Origin: Candidatus Aquabacterium excrementipullorum
Lineage (GTDB): Bacteria > Pseudomonadota > Gammaproteobacteria > Burkholderiales > Burkholderiaceae_C
NCBI GenBank assembly: GCA_019112875.1
Contig: DXIO01000030.1
Coordinates: 1-64,000 of the forward strand
DNA: 64,000 nucleotides
Direction of reading: 5' to 3'
Below, one piece after another: positions 10,201 through 19,431 of this stretch; position 1 is the first letter of the stretch, and every line of letters begins with the position of its first letter. Both the position numbers and the translations under genes were made by a program. The notes under the pieces were generated by a model that made no database searches, was not told the DNA's origin, and saw only the letters and a list, made by a program, of their open reading frames with translations.

Positions 10201-10895
10201 AGCTCATGCAGGATGCCCGGGTGCTCGCGGAACACGTAGATGTAAGGCAGGATCAGCATCGCCAGCCACAGCGGCTGGGTGATCACCTGCAGGCGGCTGA
10301 TCATCGTCACGCCGTAGGTCACCAGCGGGATCACCACCACCGCGCAGATGAGATACCCCCAGGCCGGCGGGATGTCGAAGGCCAGCTCCAGCGCGTAGGC
10401 CATCACCGCGGCCTCGAGCGCGAAGAAGATGAAGGTGAAGGACGCGTAGATCAGCGAGGTGATGGTCGAGCCGATGTAGCCGAAGCCGGCACCTCGGGTC
10501 AGCAGGTCCATGTCGACGCCATAGCGCGCCGCGTAGACGCTGATCGGCCAGCCCGCCAGCAGGATGATCAGGCCCGTGGCCAGGATGGCCCAAAAGGCGT
10601 TGAGAAAGCCGTGCTCCACCAGCAGCGCCGCGCCGATGGCCTCCAGCACCAGGAAGGAGGCTGCCCCAAAGGCCGTGTTGGCCACCCGCATGCCGCTCCA
10701 GCGCCGGGCCGAGCGGGGCGTGAAACGCAAGGCGTAGTCTTCCAGCGTCTCGCTGGCGACCCAGCTGTTGTAGTCCCGGCGCACCTTGACCACCCGCTGC
10801 AGGGCCTGTCCGCCAAGCTGGTCTGAAGCGTCGCCAGCGGGGCCGGATCGCGAAGGGGACGCCGCCTCTGGACGGTTTTGGTCTGGGTCTTGCAT
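7224..10895 (-). CDS. Hybrid sensor: NCS1 permease - Cys-rich - histidine kinase - receiver
   Basis: 1223 residues. Residues about 40-520 form a 12-helix permease resembling the nucleobase:cation symporter-1 family (uracil, allantoin, hydantoin transporters). Residues about 555-593 hold a cysteine cluster ([26 protein letters not shown]) suited to metal binding. Two more hydrophobic segments and a coiled coil follow, then the HisKA motif ([11 protein letters not shown], about residue 745), N-box [18 protein letters not shown] and [11 protein letters not shown] receiver has Asp in [11 protein letters not shown] and Lys in FIVKPVR. The last ~110 residues look helical, with no clear phosphotransfer His motif. 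The LuxR-type regulator gene follows. Divergent from ureA by 73 bp. Inference: the permease fold senses or gates a nitrogen compound (urea, purine or allantoin derivative). No ribosome-binding site is evident before ATG 10895. Confidence 0.9.
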   Translation of the reverse strand: MQDPDQNRPEAASPSRSGPAGDASDQLGGQALQRVVKVRRDYNSWVASETLEDYALRFTPRSARRWSGMRVANTAFGAASFLVLEAIGAALLVEHGFLNAFWAILATGLIILLAGWPISVYAARYGVDMDLLTRGAGFGYIGSTITSLIYASFTFIFFALEAAVMAYALELAFDIPPAWGYLICAVVVIPLVTYGVTMISRLQVITQPLWLAMLILPYIYVFREHPGILHELAAFGGQWGNLGGFNLLAFGSAMTVGIALITQMGEQADYLRFMPEQPAKGRGRWVWWAEVFVGGPGWVIPGVLKMLGGALLAYLAISFSVPVDRALDPNQMYLIAYEKVFHNLSWAVAATALFVVVSQLKINVTNAYAGSLAWSNFFARVTHSHPGRVVWMVFNTLIALLLMELNVFQAMGKVLGLYSNIAIAWMMAVVADLVINKPMGWSPPGIEFKRAYLYDINPVGVGAMGAASFLSVLAHLGWLGDTAQAFSAVIALVTALVVSPLIAWATQGRYYLARAPHDQAMGPLTGWVPSEPPPVSTEVQGRPLAKVIRLRALYRCTVCEREYESDDMATCPAYQGFICSLCCSLDARCQDLCKPQARWSVQWRAVGQKLLPAAVWRRLDTELGHFLLLMMVITPLLALLFVLIFQHEWRTLAGDNPLLGATLADTLRSGFVKAFAALLLVSGVVGWWLVLAHKSRKVAQEESNRQTHLLVREIELHRRTDEKLQQAKQSADQANQAKSRYISTISHELRTPLNGILGYAQLLDEDQRLPDHVKHAVGVIKRGGDHLLSLVEGTLDIARIESGKLTLDSKPVRLHDLLRQITGLIEHEARAKHLRFVADIDPALPEAVRADERRVRQILINVLGNAVKFTTTGQVTFKVRYAREIAQVDITDTGPGIAQAELDKIFEPFARGSSAAGNAASGTGLGLTISKMLTDLMGGEMSVTSTLGQGTTFRIRLFLPQVRMAGERLAVAPRGQRTGYVGDRRRIWVVDNEEADRGLLVRILEPLGFEVTPFASGVDCLAGLRVCPPAQQPHAVFMDLAMPGLDGWATLRAIRTEGLSEAPAAIVSANAFDKALENDVGIAPEDFIVKPVRVAELLDWLGRRLSLQWIETERAPSPVAAAGAEPPSTETAAGDGAAEALPSMDALRTLEDQVHTGYIRGVHKVLDQIVAAEPQCEPFVQRLRGMARLFQLDAMAEVLREALERREGEPAAGAPAVKAQSGA

Positions 10896-10968
10896 GATGG
10901 GGGTTCGAGCCGCGTCATCATCGCAAATTCGATGCCGCCGCCCCCATGGTCCGCACAGAGAAAACGCA

Positions 10969-11271
10969 ATGGATCTGACCCCACGCGAAAAAGACAAGCT
11001 GCTGATCTTCACGGCCGCCCTGCTGGCCGAGCGCCGCAAGGCCCGCGGCCTGAAGCTGAACTACCCCGAAGCCGTGGCGCTGATCAGCGCCGCCATCATG
11101 GAAGGCGCCCGCGACGGCAAGAGCGTGGCCGCCCTGATGAGCGATGGCAAGACCGTGCTCACCCGCGACGACGTGATGGACGGCGTGGCCGAGATGATCC
11201 CCGACATCCAGATCGAGGCCACCTTCCCGGATGGCACCAAATTGGTGACAGTGCACCAACCTATTGCATGA
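10969..11271 (+). CDS. ureA: Urease gamma subunit
   Basis: 100 residues, the standard length. [20 protein letters not shown], then [20 protein letters not shown] and the [21 protein letters not shown] segment are near-invariant in UreA. It assembles with UreB and UreC into the cytosolic nickel urease that splits urea to ammonia and carbamate. First gene of the operon; 73 bp separate it from the divergent permease-kinase gene. UreD, normally directly upstream of ureA, is not here. Confidence 0.97.
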   Translation: MDLTPREKDKLLIFTAALLAERRKARGLKLNYPEAVALISAAIMEGARDGKSVAALMSDGKTVLTRDDVMDGVAEMIPDIQIEATFPDGTKLVTVHQPIA

Positions 11272-11311
11272 ACAAGATTGTGCGGACATTGGGCACCAAT
11301 TAGGTGCACCC
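11233..11311. repeat. Repeated GGCACCAA-type inverted repeats after ureA
   Basis: Two similar palindromes sit about 60 bp apart. CACCAAATTGGTG (11235-11247) is perfect and lies inside the 3' end of ureA. GCACCAATTAGGTGC (11293-11307) is in the gap before hupE. A related half-site, GTGCACCAAC (11251-11260), lies between them. No T-run follows, so they do not look like terminators. They may be operator or RNA-processing sites. Confidence 0.4.
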
Positions 11312-11376
11312 AATCTCGGTGCCGACTCAATCCCCCGCCTTGTTGAATCCAGACACACCTTTCGGAACCACTAACC

Positions 11377-12051
11377 ATGCGCAAGACATTGATCCGACGC
11401 ACCATCATGGCCACCTCGGCCACCGCCCTCGGCCTGGCTTCCACCGCCGTGCTGGCCCACACGGGTGACCTCGGCCACGCCCATGGTGCCGACGCCGCCA
11501 CAAGCTTCTTCCAGGGGGGCCTGCACCCACTGACCGGCCTGGATCACTTGGCCGCCATGGTCAGCGTGGGCCTGTGGAGCGCACTGACCAGCACTGACAA
11601 GCGCAGCGGCCACGGCAACACCCGCTCGGTGTGGACAGCCCCCGCCGCCTTCGCCGCCACCCTGCTGATCGGCGCCCTGCTGGGCCTGGGCGGCCTGAGC
11701 CTGCCCGGCGTCGAGCCCATGATCGCCGCCTCGGTGCTGGTGCTGGGCCTGCTGGTGAGCACCCGCACCGCCCTGCCCTCGCTGGCCGGTGGCGCGCTGG
11801 TCGCCGTGTTCGCGCTGTTCCACGGCCTGGCGCACGGCGCAGAACTGGCCGGTGGCCATGCCGCCGCCGCGCTGGCCGGCATGGTGCTGTCCACCGCCGC
11901 GCTGCACGCCGCCGGCATCGCCCTGGGCTTGATGATGCGCCCCCGGGGCGCAGGCGCCACGGCCAGCCGCTGGGCCTCGCGCGTGGCCGGCCTGGGCGTC
12001 GCGGCCTTCGGTGCCAGCCTGCTGACACCCGCCCTCGCCGCCGCGTTCTGA
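11377..12051 (+). CDS. ureJ: HupE/UreJ-family nickel permease
   Basis: 224 residues. A leader with a hydrophobic run ending in [15 protein letters not shown], a His-rich mature N terminus, then six hydrophobic helices. The family motif [12 protein letters not shown] (HP-x-G-x-DH) and a second motif, FHGLAHG, carry the metal-binding histidines. Known role of HupE/UreJ: nickel or cobalt uptake across the inner membrane, supplying urease or hydrogenase. Placement between ureA and ureB ties it to urease. Ribosome-binding site is weak (GGAACCACTAACC). Confidence 0.9.
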   Translation: MRKTLIRRTIMATSATALGLASTAVLAHTGDLGHAHGADAATSFFQGGLHPLTGLDHLAAMVSVGLWSALTSTDKRSGHGNTRSVWTAPAAFAATLLIGALLGLGGLSLPGVEPMIAASVLVLGLLVSTRTALPSLAGGALVAVFALFHGLAHGAELAGGHAAAALAGMVLSTAALHAAGIALGLMMRPRGAGATASRWASRVAGLGVAAFGASLLTPALAAAF

Positions 12052-12073
12052 CACCTCACGCAGGAGCCACCCC

Positions 12074-12379
12074 ATGATCCCCGGCGAACTGCTCACCGAC
12101 GGCCCGGACCACGACCTCAACCCCGGCCGCCGCACCGTCACCCTGGTGGTGGACAACACCGGCGACCGCCCCATCCAGGTCGGCTCGCACTACCACTTCT
12201 ACGAGACCAACGCGGCCCTGGGCTTCGACCGTGAAGCCTCGCGCGGCATGCGCCTGAACATCGCCTCGGGCACGGCCGTGCGCTTCGAGCCCGGCCAGCA
12301 GCGCACCGTCGAGCTGGTGGATTACGCCGGCGAGCGCGTCGTCCACGGCTTCCGTGGCCTGATCCGCGGCAAGCTCTGA
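12074..12379 (+). CDS. ureB: Urease beta subunit
   Basis: 101 residues, usual length for a stand-alone Ure[52 protein letters not shown] and [12 protein letters not shown] are all characteristic. Structural subunit of the urease apoenzyme around the UreC active site. AGGAGCCACCCC just before the ATG is a good ribosome-binding site. Located between the nickel permease and ureC, 39 bp before ureC. Confidence 0.97.
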   Translation: MIPGELLTDGPDHDLNPGRRTVTLVVDNTGDRPIQVGSHYHFYETNAALGFDREASRGMRLNIASGTAVRFEPGQQRTVELVDYAGERVVHGFRGLIRGKL

Positions 12380-12418
12380 AACAGCCCGCCTGACAAGACA
12401 ACAAGGACACCCCACAAG

Positions 12419-14146
12419 ATGGCAACGATCCAGCGACGGGCCTACGCCGAGATGTTCGGCCCCACCGTGGGCGACCGCCTGCGCCTGGCCGACACCAACC
12501 TCGTCATCGAGGTCGAGAAGGACTTCACCCTGCAGGCCGGTGGCTACGGCGAGGAAGTGAAGTTCGGCGGCGGCAAGACCATCCGCGACGGCATGGGCCA
12601 GAGCCAGGTGCCCAACGGCCCCGGCGCCATGGACGCCGTCGACTGTGTGCTGACCAACGCCCTGATCATCGACCACTGGGGCATCGTCAAGGCCGACATC
12701 GGCCTCAAGGGCAGCCGCATCTTCAAGATCGGCAAGGCCGGTAACCCCGATGTGCAGCCGGGCGTGGACATCGTCATCGGCCCGGGCACCGAGATCATCG
12801 CGGCCGAGGGCATGATCGTCACCGCCGGCGGCATCGATTCGCACATCCACTTCATCTGCCCGCAGCAGATCGACGAAGCGCTCAACAGCGGCGTGACCAC
12901 GATGATCGGCGGCGGCACCGGCCCCGCCACGGGCACCTTCGCCACCACCTGCACCTCGGGCCCCGAGAACATCGCGCGCATGCTGCTGGCCGCCGAGGCC
13001 TTTCCGATGAACCTGGGCTTCCTGGGCAAGGGCAACGCCAGCCAGCCCGAAGCCCTGCGCCAGCAGATCGACGCCGGCGTGATCGGCCTGAAGCTGCATG
13101 AAGACTGGGGCACCACGCCGTCGGCCATCGACTGCTGCCTGAGCGTGGCCGAAGAGACCGACACCCAGGTGGCCATCCACTCCGACACACTCAACGAATC
13201 GGGCTTCGTCGAGGACACCATGGGCGCCACCAAGGGCCGCACGCTGTGCGCCTTCCACACCGAAGGCGCCGGGGGGGGCCATGCGCCCGACATCATGCGC
13301 GTGGTCGGCGAGGCCAACTTCCTGCCCTCGTCCACCAACCCCACGATGCCCTACACGGTCAACACGGCGGATGAACACCTCGACATGCTGATGGTGTGCC
13401 ACCACCTCGATGCCTCCATCGCCGAGGACCTGGCCTTCGCCGAAAGCCGCATCCGCCGCGAGACCATCGCCGCGGAAGACGTGCTGCACGACCTGGGCGC
13501 CATCAGCATGTTCAGCTCCGACTCGCAGGCCATGGGCCGCGTGGGCGAGGTGATCATGCGCACCTGGCAGACGGCCCACAAGATGAAGGCCCAGCGCGGC
13601 AAGCTGGCCGGCGACCCCGACCGCCACGACAACGGCCGCGTCAAGCGCTACGTGGCCAAGTACACCATCAACCCCGCGCTGGCACACGGCGTCGCGCACG
13701 AGGTGGGCAGCATCGAAGAAGGCAAGTGGGCCGACCTGGTGATCTGGCGCCCGGCCTTCTTCGGCATCAAGCCCAGCATCGTCATCAAGGGCGGCTTCAT
13801 CGCCTCGGCCGCCATGGGTGATCCGAACGCGTCGATCCCCACGCCGCAGCCGGTGCATTACCGGCCGATGTTCGGCGCCTTCGGTGGCGCGACGGCCAAG
13901 GGCTCGCTCACCTTCCTGAGCCAGGCGGGCATCCAGGCCGGCGTGCCGCAGATGCATGGCCTGAAGAAGCAGGTGTCGGCCGTGCGCGGCTGCCGCAGCG
14001 TCACCAAGCGGGACATGGTGCACAACAACTACCTGCCCAAGATGGAGATCGACGCGCAGACCTACCACGTGCGCGCCGATGGTCAGTTGCTCACCTGCGA
14101 GCCGGCCACGGAACTGCCGATGGCCCAGCGCTACTTCCTGTTCTGA
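12419..14146 (+). CDS. ureC: Urease alpha (catalytic) subunit
   Basis: 575 residues, slightly above the usual ~570. The nickel ligands and active-site residues are in place: [10 protein letters not shown] (His pair), GLKLHEDWG (Lys carbamylated to bridge the two nickels), [27 protein letters not shown], and MVCHHLD (the mobile flap His). C-terminal [11 protein letters not shown] is typical. Hydrolyses urea in the cytosol. Followed by a 117-bp gap and an acyltransferase gene rather than directly by ureE. Confidence 0.98.
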   Translation: MATIQRRAYAEMFGPTVGDRLRLADTNLVIEVEKDFTLQAGGYGEEVKFGGGKTIRDGMGQSQVPNGPGAMDAVDCVLTNALIIDHWGIVKADIGLKGSRIFKIGKAGNPDVQPGVDIVIGPGTEIIAAEGMIVTAGGIDSHIHFICPQQIDEALNSGVTTMIGGGTGPATGTFATTCTSGPENIARMLLAAEAFPMNLGFLGKGNASQPEALRQQIDAGVIGLKLHEDWGTTPSAIDCCLSVAEETDTQVAIHSDTLNESGFVEDTMGATKGRTLCAFHTEGAGGGHAPDIMRVVGEANFLPSSTNPTMPYTVNTADEHLDMLMVCHHLDASIAEDLAFAESRIRRETIAAEDVLHDLGAISMFSSDSQAMGRVGEVIMRTWQTAHKMKAQRGKLAGDPDRHDNGRVKRYVAKYTINPALAHGVAHEVGSIEEGKWADLVIWRPAFFGIKPSIVIKGGFIASAAMGDPNASIPTPQPVHYRPMFGAFGGATAKGSLTFLSQAGIQAGVPQMHGLKKQVSAVRGCRSVTKRDMVHNNYLPKMEIDAQTYHVRADGQLLTCEPATELPMAQRYFLF

Positions 14147-14165
14147 ACGGAAGGCCGCGGCCGGA

Positions 14166-14183
14166 GCCCCCCGCATCGGGGGC
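14166..14183 (+). terminator. GC-rich hairpin after ureC
   Basis: GCCCCC and GGGGGC arms with a six-base loop lie 20 bp after the ureC stop. No uridine tract follows, so it may be a weak terminator, an mRNA-end stabiliser, or nothing. The following 80 bp up to the acyltransferase start may hold a separate promoter, but I see no convincing -35/-10 pair. Confidence 0.35.
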
Positions 14184-14263
14184 CCTGCCGGGTTGCCCCC
14201 CTCACGGCGGAAATCACGGCACGTATATGCTCCCGGCGTCTTCAAAACACGGGAAATTCGATC

Positions 14264-15313
14264 ATGAACGCGGGGCGCAGGGAAGCGTGGGTGGACTACG
14301 CCAAGGGCATCGGCATCGTGCTGATGGTGTACGGGCACATCGCCTGGGGGGTCTGCAACGCGGGCCTCGAATGCGACCGGGCACGGGAGAGCATCGTCCA
14401 CAGCGTGCTGTACACCTTCCACATGCCCCTGTTCTTCCTGCTGGCCGGGCTGTTCCTGAAACGTTCGCTGGCAGCGCACGGCGGTGCCTCCGGCCTGATC
14501 GCCAACAAGTTCAACACGGTGGCCTACCCGTACGCCATCTGGTCGCTGCTGCAAGGCGGGGTGGAGCTGCTGTTCGGCCGCTACAAGAACACGGGCGCGG
14601 TGTCGGTCCAGGAAATCCTGGCTTTTCCGTGGGAGCCGCGCATGCAGTTCTGGTTCCTGTACACCCTGTTCTGGACTTTCGTGCTCTGCGGCGTGGCTTT
14701 CGCCAAGGTCCCTGCACGACACCACCCCTGGCTGCTGCTGCCGGCCCTCGCGGTCTATGCCGCCAAGGACCATTTCCATCACATCACCAACCTCTACAAC
14801 GTAGCGCGCCTGCTGCCCTTCTTCGTGATCGGCGTCCTGTTCATCGACCACACCGAGCGCTTCGTCAGGCACAGCCGGCCGATCCTGGTCGTGAGCCTGG
14901 TGGCCGCCATCGCGCTGCAATGGGTGTTCCACGCCCAGCTGGGGCTGACCGACGATGATCCCGAACACTGGATCAAGCTGCCGATGGCCCTGGCCTGCGT
15001 GACGGCGGTGATGTCGCTGTGCGTCCTGCTGCAACGCCGTGACCTGCGGTGGCTGGGCACATTGGGTGCGGCCTCCCTCTTCATCTACACCATGCACACC
15101 ATGATCGGCGTGGGGGTTCGCGCCATCCTGGCAAGCGGCTTGCATGTGCAGAGCTTCGCGCTGCACACCGGCATTGCCACCGTGCTGGCCCTGCTCATTC
15201 CCCTTGTGATTTACCTGCGTTTCCGGCACTGGGTCCGCTACCTCTTCGAACCACCCCGCTTCCTGGCCTTGAGATCCCCCTGGCAGCGCAGGGCGACAAG
15301 GCCCAGCGCGTAA
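14264..15313 (+). CDS. Membrane acyltransferase (family 3 type) inside the urease operon
   Basis: 349 residues, about ten hydrophobic helices. The N terminus REAWVDYAKGIGIVLMVYGH carries the His-containing motif of acyltransferase-3 / fucose 4-O-acetylase-like proteins, and FHMPLFFLLAGLF follows. Known relatives acetylate sugars or other surface molecules from the membrane. It is on the same strand as the ure genes, 117 bp after ureC and only 9 bp before ureE, so ureE likely shares its transcript. Nothing ties it to urease chemistry; it looks like a later insertion into the operon. Confidence 0.82.
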   Translation: MNAGRREAWVDYAKGIGIVLMVYGHIAWGVCNAGLECDRARESIVHSVLYTFHMPLFFLLAGLFLKRSLAAHGGASGLIANKFNTVAYPYAIWSLLQGGVELLFGRYKNTGAVSVQEILAFPWEPRMQFWFLYTLFWTFVLCGVAFAKVPARHHPWLLLPALAVYAAKDHFHHITNLYNVARLLPFFVIGVLFIDHTERFVRHSRPILVVSLVAAIALQWVFHAQLGLTDDDPEHWIKLPMALACVTAVMSLCVLLQRRDLRWLGTLGAASLFIYTMHTMIGVGVRAILASGLHVQSFALHTGIATVLALLIPLVIYLRFRHWVRYLFEPPRFLALRSPWQRRATRPSA

Positions 15314-15322
15314 GATCTCGGC

Positions 15323-16066
15323 ATGCTGACCGTCAACAAGCTCCTCCCCCAAGGCCAGGGTCTGGCCCCCGTGCTGCTCAAGCGCGCCGCCACTGTCGAA
15401 CTGGACTGGGATGTGCGCCAGAAAAGCCGATTCGATGCCACCGACAGCACCGGCCGTGCGCTGGGCATCTTCCTGCCCCGCGGCACGCTGGTACGCGGGG
15501 GCGATGTGCTGGTGGCTGAAGACGGCAGCATGGTCCGCGTGCTCGCCGCCCCTCAGCCCGTGCTGGTGATCACGCCTTGCAGCGAACACGGCAGCCCCTT
15601 CGACCTCGTGCGCGCCGCCTACCACCTGGGCAACCGCCATGTGCAGATCGAGCTCAAGCCTGATCACCTGAAGATCGAGCCCGACCACGTGCTAGCAGAC
15701 ATGCTGCGCGCCATGCACCTGATCGTGAACGACGCTCAGGCCGCGTTCGAACCCGAAGGTGGCGCCTATGCCGCAGGTGGGCATGCGCACGGACATGGGC
15801 ACGCGCATGACCATGGCGATCACGGTCACCACAACCATTCGCACGATCATGCTCACAGCCACGACCACGTCCCCAAGGCCAGCGCCGCGCCAGCCCGCGG
15901 CAAGCCCATCGGCATCGCGGTGACAGCAGCCCCACACGTGCATGGCCCCGGCTGCAACCATGGCCACGACCACGGCCATGACCACAACGCTCACGGTGAC
16001 CACCCACAGGATCACAAGCACGACCACGGCCACAAACACGGCCCCGGCTGCGGCCACGCTCACTAA
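15323..16066 (+). CDS. ureE: Urease accessory nickel metallochaperone with long His-rich tail
   Basis: 247 residues. The core (about 1-150) shows UreE features: peptide-binding N-domain with [13 protein letters not shown]-like sequence (here [20 protein letters not shown]), [18 protein letters not shown], then the metal-binding domain with [13 protein letters not shown], where the His in GNRH is the conserved nickel ligand. The last ~100 residues contain about 31 histidines in HxH patterns, broken by a non-His spacer (about 175-198) and followed by two GPGC motifs. UreE delivers nickel to the UreFGD-apo-urease complex; the tail is expected to store or buffer metal. Confidence 0.95.
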   Translation: MLTVNKLLPQGQGLAPVLLKRAATVELDWDVRQKSRFDATDSTGRALGIFLPRGTLVRGGDVLVAEDGSMVRVLAAPQPVLVITPCSEHGSPFDLVRAAYHLGNRHVQIELKPDHLKIEPDHVLADMLRAMHLIVNDAQAAFEPEGGAYAAGGHAHGHGHAHDHGDHGHHNHSHDHAHSHDHVPKASAAPARGKPIGIAVTAAPHVHGPGCNHGHDHGHDHNAHGDHPQDHKHDHGHKHGPGCGHAH

Positions 16067-16105
16067 CGCCGCTCGCCACACCAGCCGGCACAGTTTCCCC
16101 CGTCC

Positions 16106-16894
16106 ATGCCTCGCGTCCTCACCCACCGTCGCCGCGGCACCGCCTCGCCGGTGCCCGACGCCACCCGCTTGCAGCTGATGTGGCTGGCATCTCCCGCCCT
16201 GCCGGTCGGCGGGTTCAGCTACTCCGAAGGGCTGGAGGCCGCGATCGACCAGGGGCTTGTGCAGGACGAAACCAGCGCCAGCAACTGGCTGCGAGACCAG
16301 CTGCGCCTGAGCCTGGCCCGCGCGGACCTGGCTGTGCTGGCCCGCGCGGTTCCGGCCTGGCAGCGTGCGGACCTGGCCCGCGTGGCCGAACTGAACAATT
16401 GGGTCATCCAGACGCGCGAAACCGCCGAACTGCGCCTGCAGGCCGAGCAGATGGGCCGCTCCCTGGTGGAATGGCTGCGCAACCGCAGGCTCGATGGCGG
16501 TGTCCCTGGCCAGCCCTCCACCGCGCCGTTGGCTGATCCACGCCTGACCGCCTGCGCTGCCCTGCCCCCGGCGCCTACCTGGCCCATCGCCTTCGCCCTG
16601 GCCGTGGCCCAGTGCCTGCCGGCAGATGCACCGGCGCAACCGAGCAGCCTCCGTGAAGCGCTGGTCAGTTTCACCTTCGGCTGGGCCGAGAACATGGCCC
16701 AGGCAGCCATCAAGGCCGTGCCTTTGGGCCAGAGCGCCGGCCAGCGCATCCTGCAATCCCTGATCGACACCATCCCCGCTGCCATCGACCACGCCCTGGC
16801 GCTGGGCGATGGCGAACGCCAGGCCTTCACGCCCATGCTGGCCATCCTCAGCAGCCAGCACGAAACCCAGTACTCACGCCTCTTCAGATCATGA
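16106..16894 (+). CDS. ureF: Urease accessory protein UreF
   Basis: 262 residues, somewhat longer than the usual ~230. [23 protein letters not shown] is the family signature (here [15 protein letters not shown]), with later [21 protein letters not shown] and [15 protein letters not shown] at the C terminus. A Pro/Ala-rich stretch (about 130-155) between helices accounts for the extra length. UreF binds UreD and gates the GTPase UreG during nickel insertion. Its stop overlaps the ureG start by 4 bp. Confidence 0.95.
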   Translation: MPRVLTHRRRGTASPVPDATRLQLMWLASPALPVGGFSYSEGLEAAIDQGLVQDETSASNWLRDQLRLSLARADLAVLARAVPAWQRADLARVAELNNWVIQTRETAELRLQAEQMGRSLVEWLRNRRLDGGVPGQPSTAPLADPRLTACAALPPAPTWPIAFALAVAQCLPADAPAQPSSLREALVSFTFGWAENMAQAAIKAVPLGQSAGQRILQSLIDTIPAAIDHALALGDGERQAFTPMLAILSSQHETQYSRLFRS

Positions 16895-17541
16895 GCAGCC
16901 ACCTGCACAACATCGCCAACCGCACCAAGAAGCTCCCCCCCCTGCGCGTGGGCGTGGGCGGCCCTGTCGGCTCCGGCAAGACCACCCTGCTCGAGATGCT
17001 CTGCAAGACCATGCGCGAGCAGTACGACCTGGTCGTCATCACCAACGACATCTACACGAAGGAAGACCAGCGCCTGCTGACCGTGGCCGGCGCGCTCGAC
17101 CCGGACCGCATCATGGGGGTGGAGACCGGCGGCTGCCCGCACACCGCCATCCGCGAAGACGCCTCCATCAACCTGGAGGCCGTCGACCGCATGCTGGCCA
17201 AGTACCCTGACGCCGACATCGTCTTCATCGAATCGGGCGGCGACAACCTGGCCGCCACCTTCAGCCCCGAGTTGAGCGACCTGACCATCTACGTGATCGA
17301 CGTGGCCGCTGGCGAGAAGATCCCGCGCAAGGGCGGTCCCGGCATCACCAAGAGCGACCTGTTCGTCATCAACAAGACGGACCTGGCTCCGCACGTGGGC
17401 GCCAACCTGGACGTCATGAAGTCCGACACGCTGCGCATGCGCCCCACCCGCCCCTTCGCGATGACCAACCTGAAGACGCGCGACGGCCTGTCAGAAGTGA
17501 TCGACTTCATCGAGACCAAGGGCATGCTCAAGGCCGCCTGA
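16891..17541 (+). CDS. ureG: Urease accessory GTPase UreG
   Basis: 216 residues. Walker A in [11 protein letters not shown], nickel-binding CPH motif in [12 protein letters not shown], switch and guanine-specificity elements in FIESGGDNL and [15 protein letters not shown]-class GTPase that hands nickel to urease. Last gene of the operon; no urea ABC transporter genes follow in the window. Confidence 0.97.
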   Translation: MSSHLHNIANRTKKLPPLRVGVGGPVGSGKTTLLEMLCKTMREQYDLVVITNDIYTKEDQRLLTVAGALDPDRIMGVETGGCPHTAIREDASINLEAVDRMLAKYPDADIVFIESGGDNLAATFSPELSDLTIYVIDVAAGEKIPRKGGPGITKSDLFVINKTDLAPHVGANLDVMKSDTLRMRPTRPFAMTNLKTRDGLSEVIDFIETKGMLKAA

Positions 17542-17678
17542 GGCCTGCTTGGCGGCCAATTGATCATCAACTGAACAATTCCGAGGCATCTTCCACGGAG
17601 CGCGAGCCGCGCCCTTCTTTCCTTGCCACCCGGTGCTGCCGATAATCTGCGCACAAATGGAAGGGAAAGGATTCCAAC

Positions 17679-17885
17679 GTGGGCACGCTACGCACTGTGA
17701 AGATCGATGTGGATGGCTTGAAGGCGCTGGTCAGCGTCAACGAGGTCACGCCGGGCCGATGGGCCTGGAAGGTGGTATTTGAAGGGCAGCCCGCCATCGT
17801 CAACAAGCTGCCCGCCGCCACGGAGCAAGGCGCCGTCATGGCCGCCATCGACGCCGTGCGGCAGCATGAACGCATCGCGCACTAG
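17679..17885 (+). CDS. Small hypothetical protein
   Basis: 68 residues from a GTG start preceded by AAGGGAAAGG with good spacing. No recognised family. Predicted as a compact alpha/beta domain (VKIDVDGLKALVSV, WKVVFEGQPAIV, then a helix AVMAAIDAVRQHE). It could be a short stand-alone domain. It lies after ureG with a 137-bp gap and before a phosphoesterase gene. Coding potential is supported by the ribosome-binding site and the protein-like composition only. Confidence 0.55.
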   Translation: MGTLRTVKIDVDGLKALVSVNEVTPGRWAWKVVFEGQPAIVNKLPAATEQGAVMAAIDAVRQHERIAH

Positions 17886-17937
17886 TTCGCGCCCATCCCC
17901 TTGAAATCGCGAGGCCTCGCCGCCACCTGACGCGGCC

Positions 17938-19080
17938 ATGAGCCTGAGCTTTCTCTTTGCGCTGTCCGCCCTCGTCCATGCCTACGTGGGCTGGCGCCTC
18001 GGGCCCGCCTTGCCCGCGGGGGGCGCCTGGAGCCTGACGGCGCTGCTGGCGCTCTCTGCCGTGCTGGTGCCCCTGTCGCTGATTGCCTTCCGCCTGCACG
18101 AGTCGCGCGCCAAGGTCTGGGTCTCGTGGACAGGGCTGCTGTTCATGGGGCTGTTCTCCTCGCTGTTCGTGCTGACGCTGGGCCGCGATGTGCTGCTGAC
18201 CGTGGCACATGCGCTCAGTTGGATCTGGCCGCAGCTTGCGCCCTCTGCCGCGTTCAACGACTTATCGGCGCAGACCGTGCCGCCCCTGGCCTTGCTCGTG
18301 AGCCTGCTCGGCTTCCTCAATGCACGCCGCACCGCGCCCGTCGTGCATGTCGACGTGCCCATCACCGGACTGCCCGAGGCCCTGCATGGCTTCACCATCG
18401 CGCAAATCAGCGACATCCATGTGGGCCCCACCATCCGGCGCGGCTACCTGCAGGCCATCGTCGAGCGGGTCAACGGCCTGCAGGCCGACGTGGTCGCCAT
18501 CACGGGCGATCTGGTCGATGGCAGCGTGAGCGAACTGGCCGAGCACGTGGCACCGCTGGCCGCGTTGAACTCGAAGCACGGCACCTATTTCGTCACGGGC
18601 AACCACGAGTACTACTCCGGCGCCCATGCCTGGATCGACGAGTTGCGACGCCTGGACGTGGCGGTGCTGCTTAATGAACATGTCGTGCTTGAACGCGAGG
18701 GCCAGGCCCTGGTATTGGCCGGCGTGGCCGACTACACCGCGCACCTGTTCGATCCCGCGCATCAGAGCGATCCGGCCAAGGCCTTGCACAACGCGCCCGC
18801 GCACGCTGCGGTGAAGGTGCTGCTGGCGCACCAGCCGCGCAGCGCGGCATCGGCCGTCGACGCGGGCTTTGACCTGCAATTGTCAGGGCACACGCATGGC
18901 GGGCAGTTCTGGCCCTGGAACCTGTTCGTGCCGCTGCAACAGCCCTACACCGCCGGGCTGCATCGCCTGAAGGCGCTGTGGATCTACGTGAGCCGTGGCA
19001 CCGGCTACTGGGGGCCGCCCAAGCGCTTCGGTGCGCCGTCGGAGATCACGCAAGTGCGGCTGGTGCCTGCAGGCAGTTGA
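17938..19080 (+). CDS. Membrane-anchored metallophosphoesterase (YkuE-like)
   Basis: 380 residues. Four or so N-terminal hydrophobic helices (about 1-130), then a calcineurin-like catalytic domain with all metal-binding motifs: ISDIHVGP, GDLVDG, GNHEYYSG, and GHTHGGQFWPW. The active domain should sit outside the inner membrane or at its surface, as in YkuE/YaeI relatives that act on phospholipid-linked or other phosphoesters. Substrate not assignable here. Spacing of 52 bp to the small upstream gene. Confidence 0.9.
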   Translation: MSLSFLFALSALVHAYVGWRLGPALPAGGAWSLTALLALSAVLVPLSLIAFRLHESRAKVWVSWTGLLFMGLFSSLFVLTLGRDVLLTVAHALSWIWPQLAPSAAFNDLSAQTVPPLALLVSLLGFLNARRTAPVVHVDVPITGLPEALHGFTIAQISDIHVGPTIRRGYLQAIVERVNGLQADVVAITGDLVDGSVSELAEHVAPLAALNSKHGTYFVTGNHEYYSGAHAWIDELRRLDVAVLLNEHVVLEREGQALVLAGVADYTAHLFDPAHQSDPAKALHNAPAHAAVKVLLAHQPRSAASAVDAGFDLQLSGHTHGGQFWPWNLFVPLQQPYTAGLHRLKALWIYVSRGTGYWGPPKRFGAPSEITQVRLVPAGS

Positions 19081-19101
19081 GCGCGGCCGGTCGGCGGGGC
19101 T

Positions 19102-19263
19102 TCAGCGCGAAGAGCGCTCCAGGCTGGCCACGGCCGGGCTGGTGGGCGTGGCCATCATCGCGTCATCCGGTGCGAGTTGCAGGATGCCCCACAGCAGCAC
19201 AGCGGCGAGCGTGCCCAGCACAAGGGTCAACAGCAGCAGGTGAAGTCGGGAGGAGCGAAGCAT
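19102..19263 (-). CDS. Small single-helix membrane protein (hypothetical)
   Basis: 53 residues, one hydrophobic helix (LHLLLLTLVLGTLAAVLLWG) near the N terminus followed by a short polar tail ending LERSSR. An in-frame ATG two codons earlier (19269) is an alternative start. No strong ribosome-binding site. The 19081-19431 gap otherwise holds only the upstream region of the next gene. Support is limited to the coherent membrane-protein composition. Confidence 0.4.
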   Translation of the reverse strand: MLRSSRLHLLLLTLVLGTLAAVLLWGILQLAPDDAMMATPTSPAVASLERSSR

Positions 19264-19431
19264 CCGCATATTGTCCGCAAGACACCGTTCAGCTCAAATC
19301 CCCCTTTAGGGGTAAACGGCACTGCTAAACCGCAGGTGCCCCACGTTCTAGGGACTTCGCCGGCATGGGCGAGCGGGCAACATGGCGCCAGCCATTGCGA
19401 CGCACACGCCAACTCACCCCAGAGAGCTTCC

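Noticed and set aside
8397-10826. Long plus-strand frame (809 codons) opposite the permease-kinase
   Set aside because: His/Arg/Gln-rich mirror of membrane helices and no recognisable family.
12056-15688. Very long minus-strand open frame (over 1200 codons) opposite ureB-ureC-ureE
   Set aside because: Antisense to certain urease genes. The translation is His/Gly/Val-rich with no domain. Such frames are expected where third-position GC is high.
15780-16064. CAT/CAC-rich repeated tract
   Set aside because: It is the His-rich tail of UreE, not a separate element.
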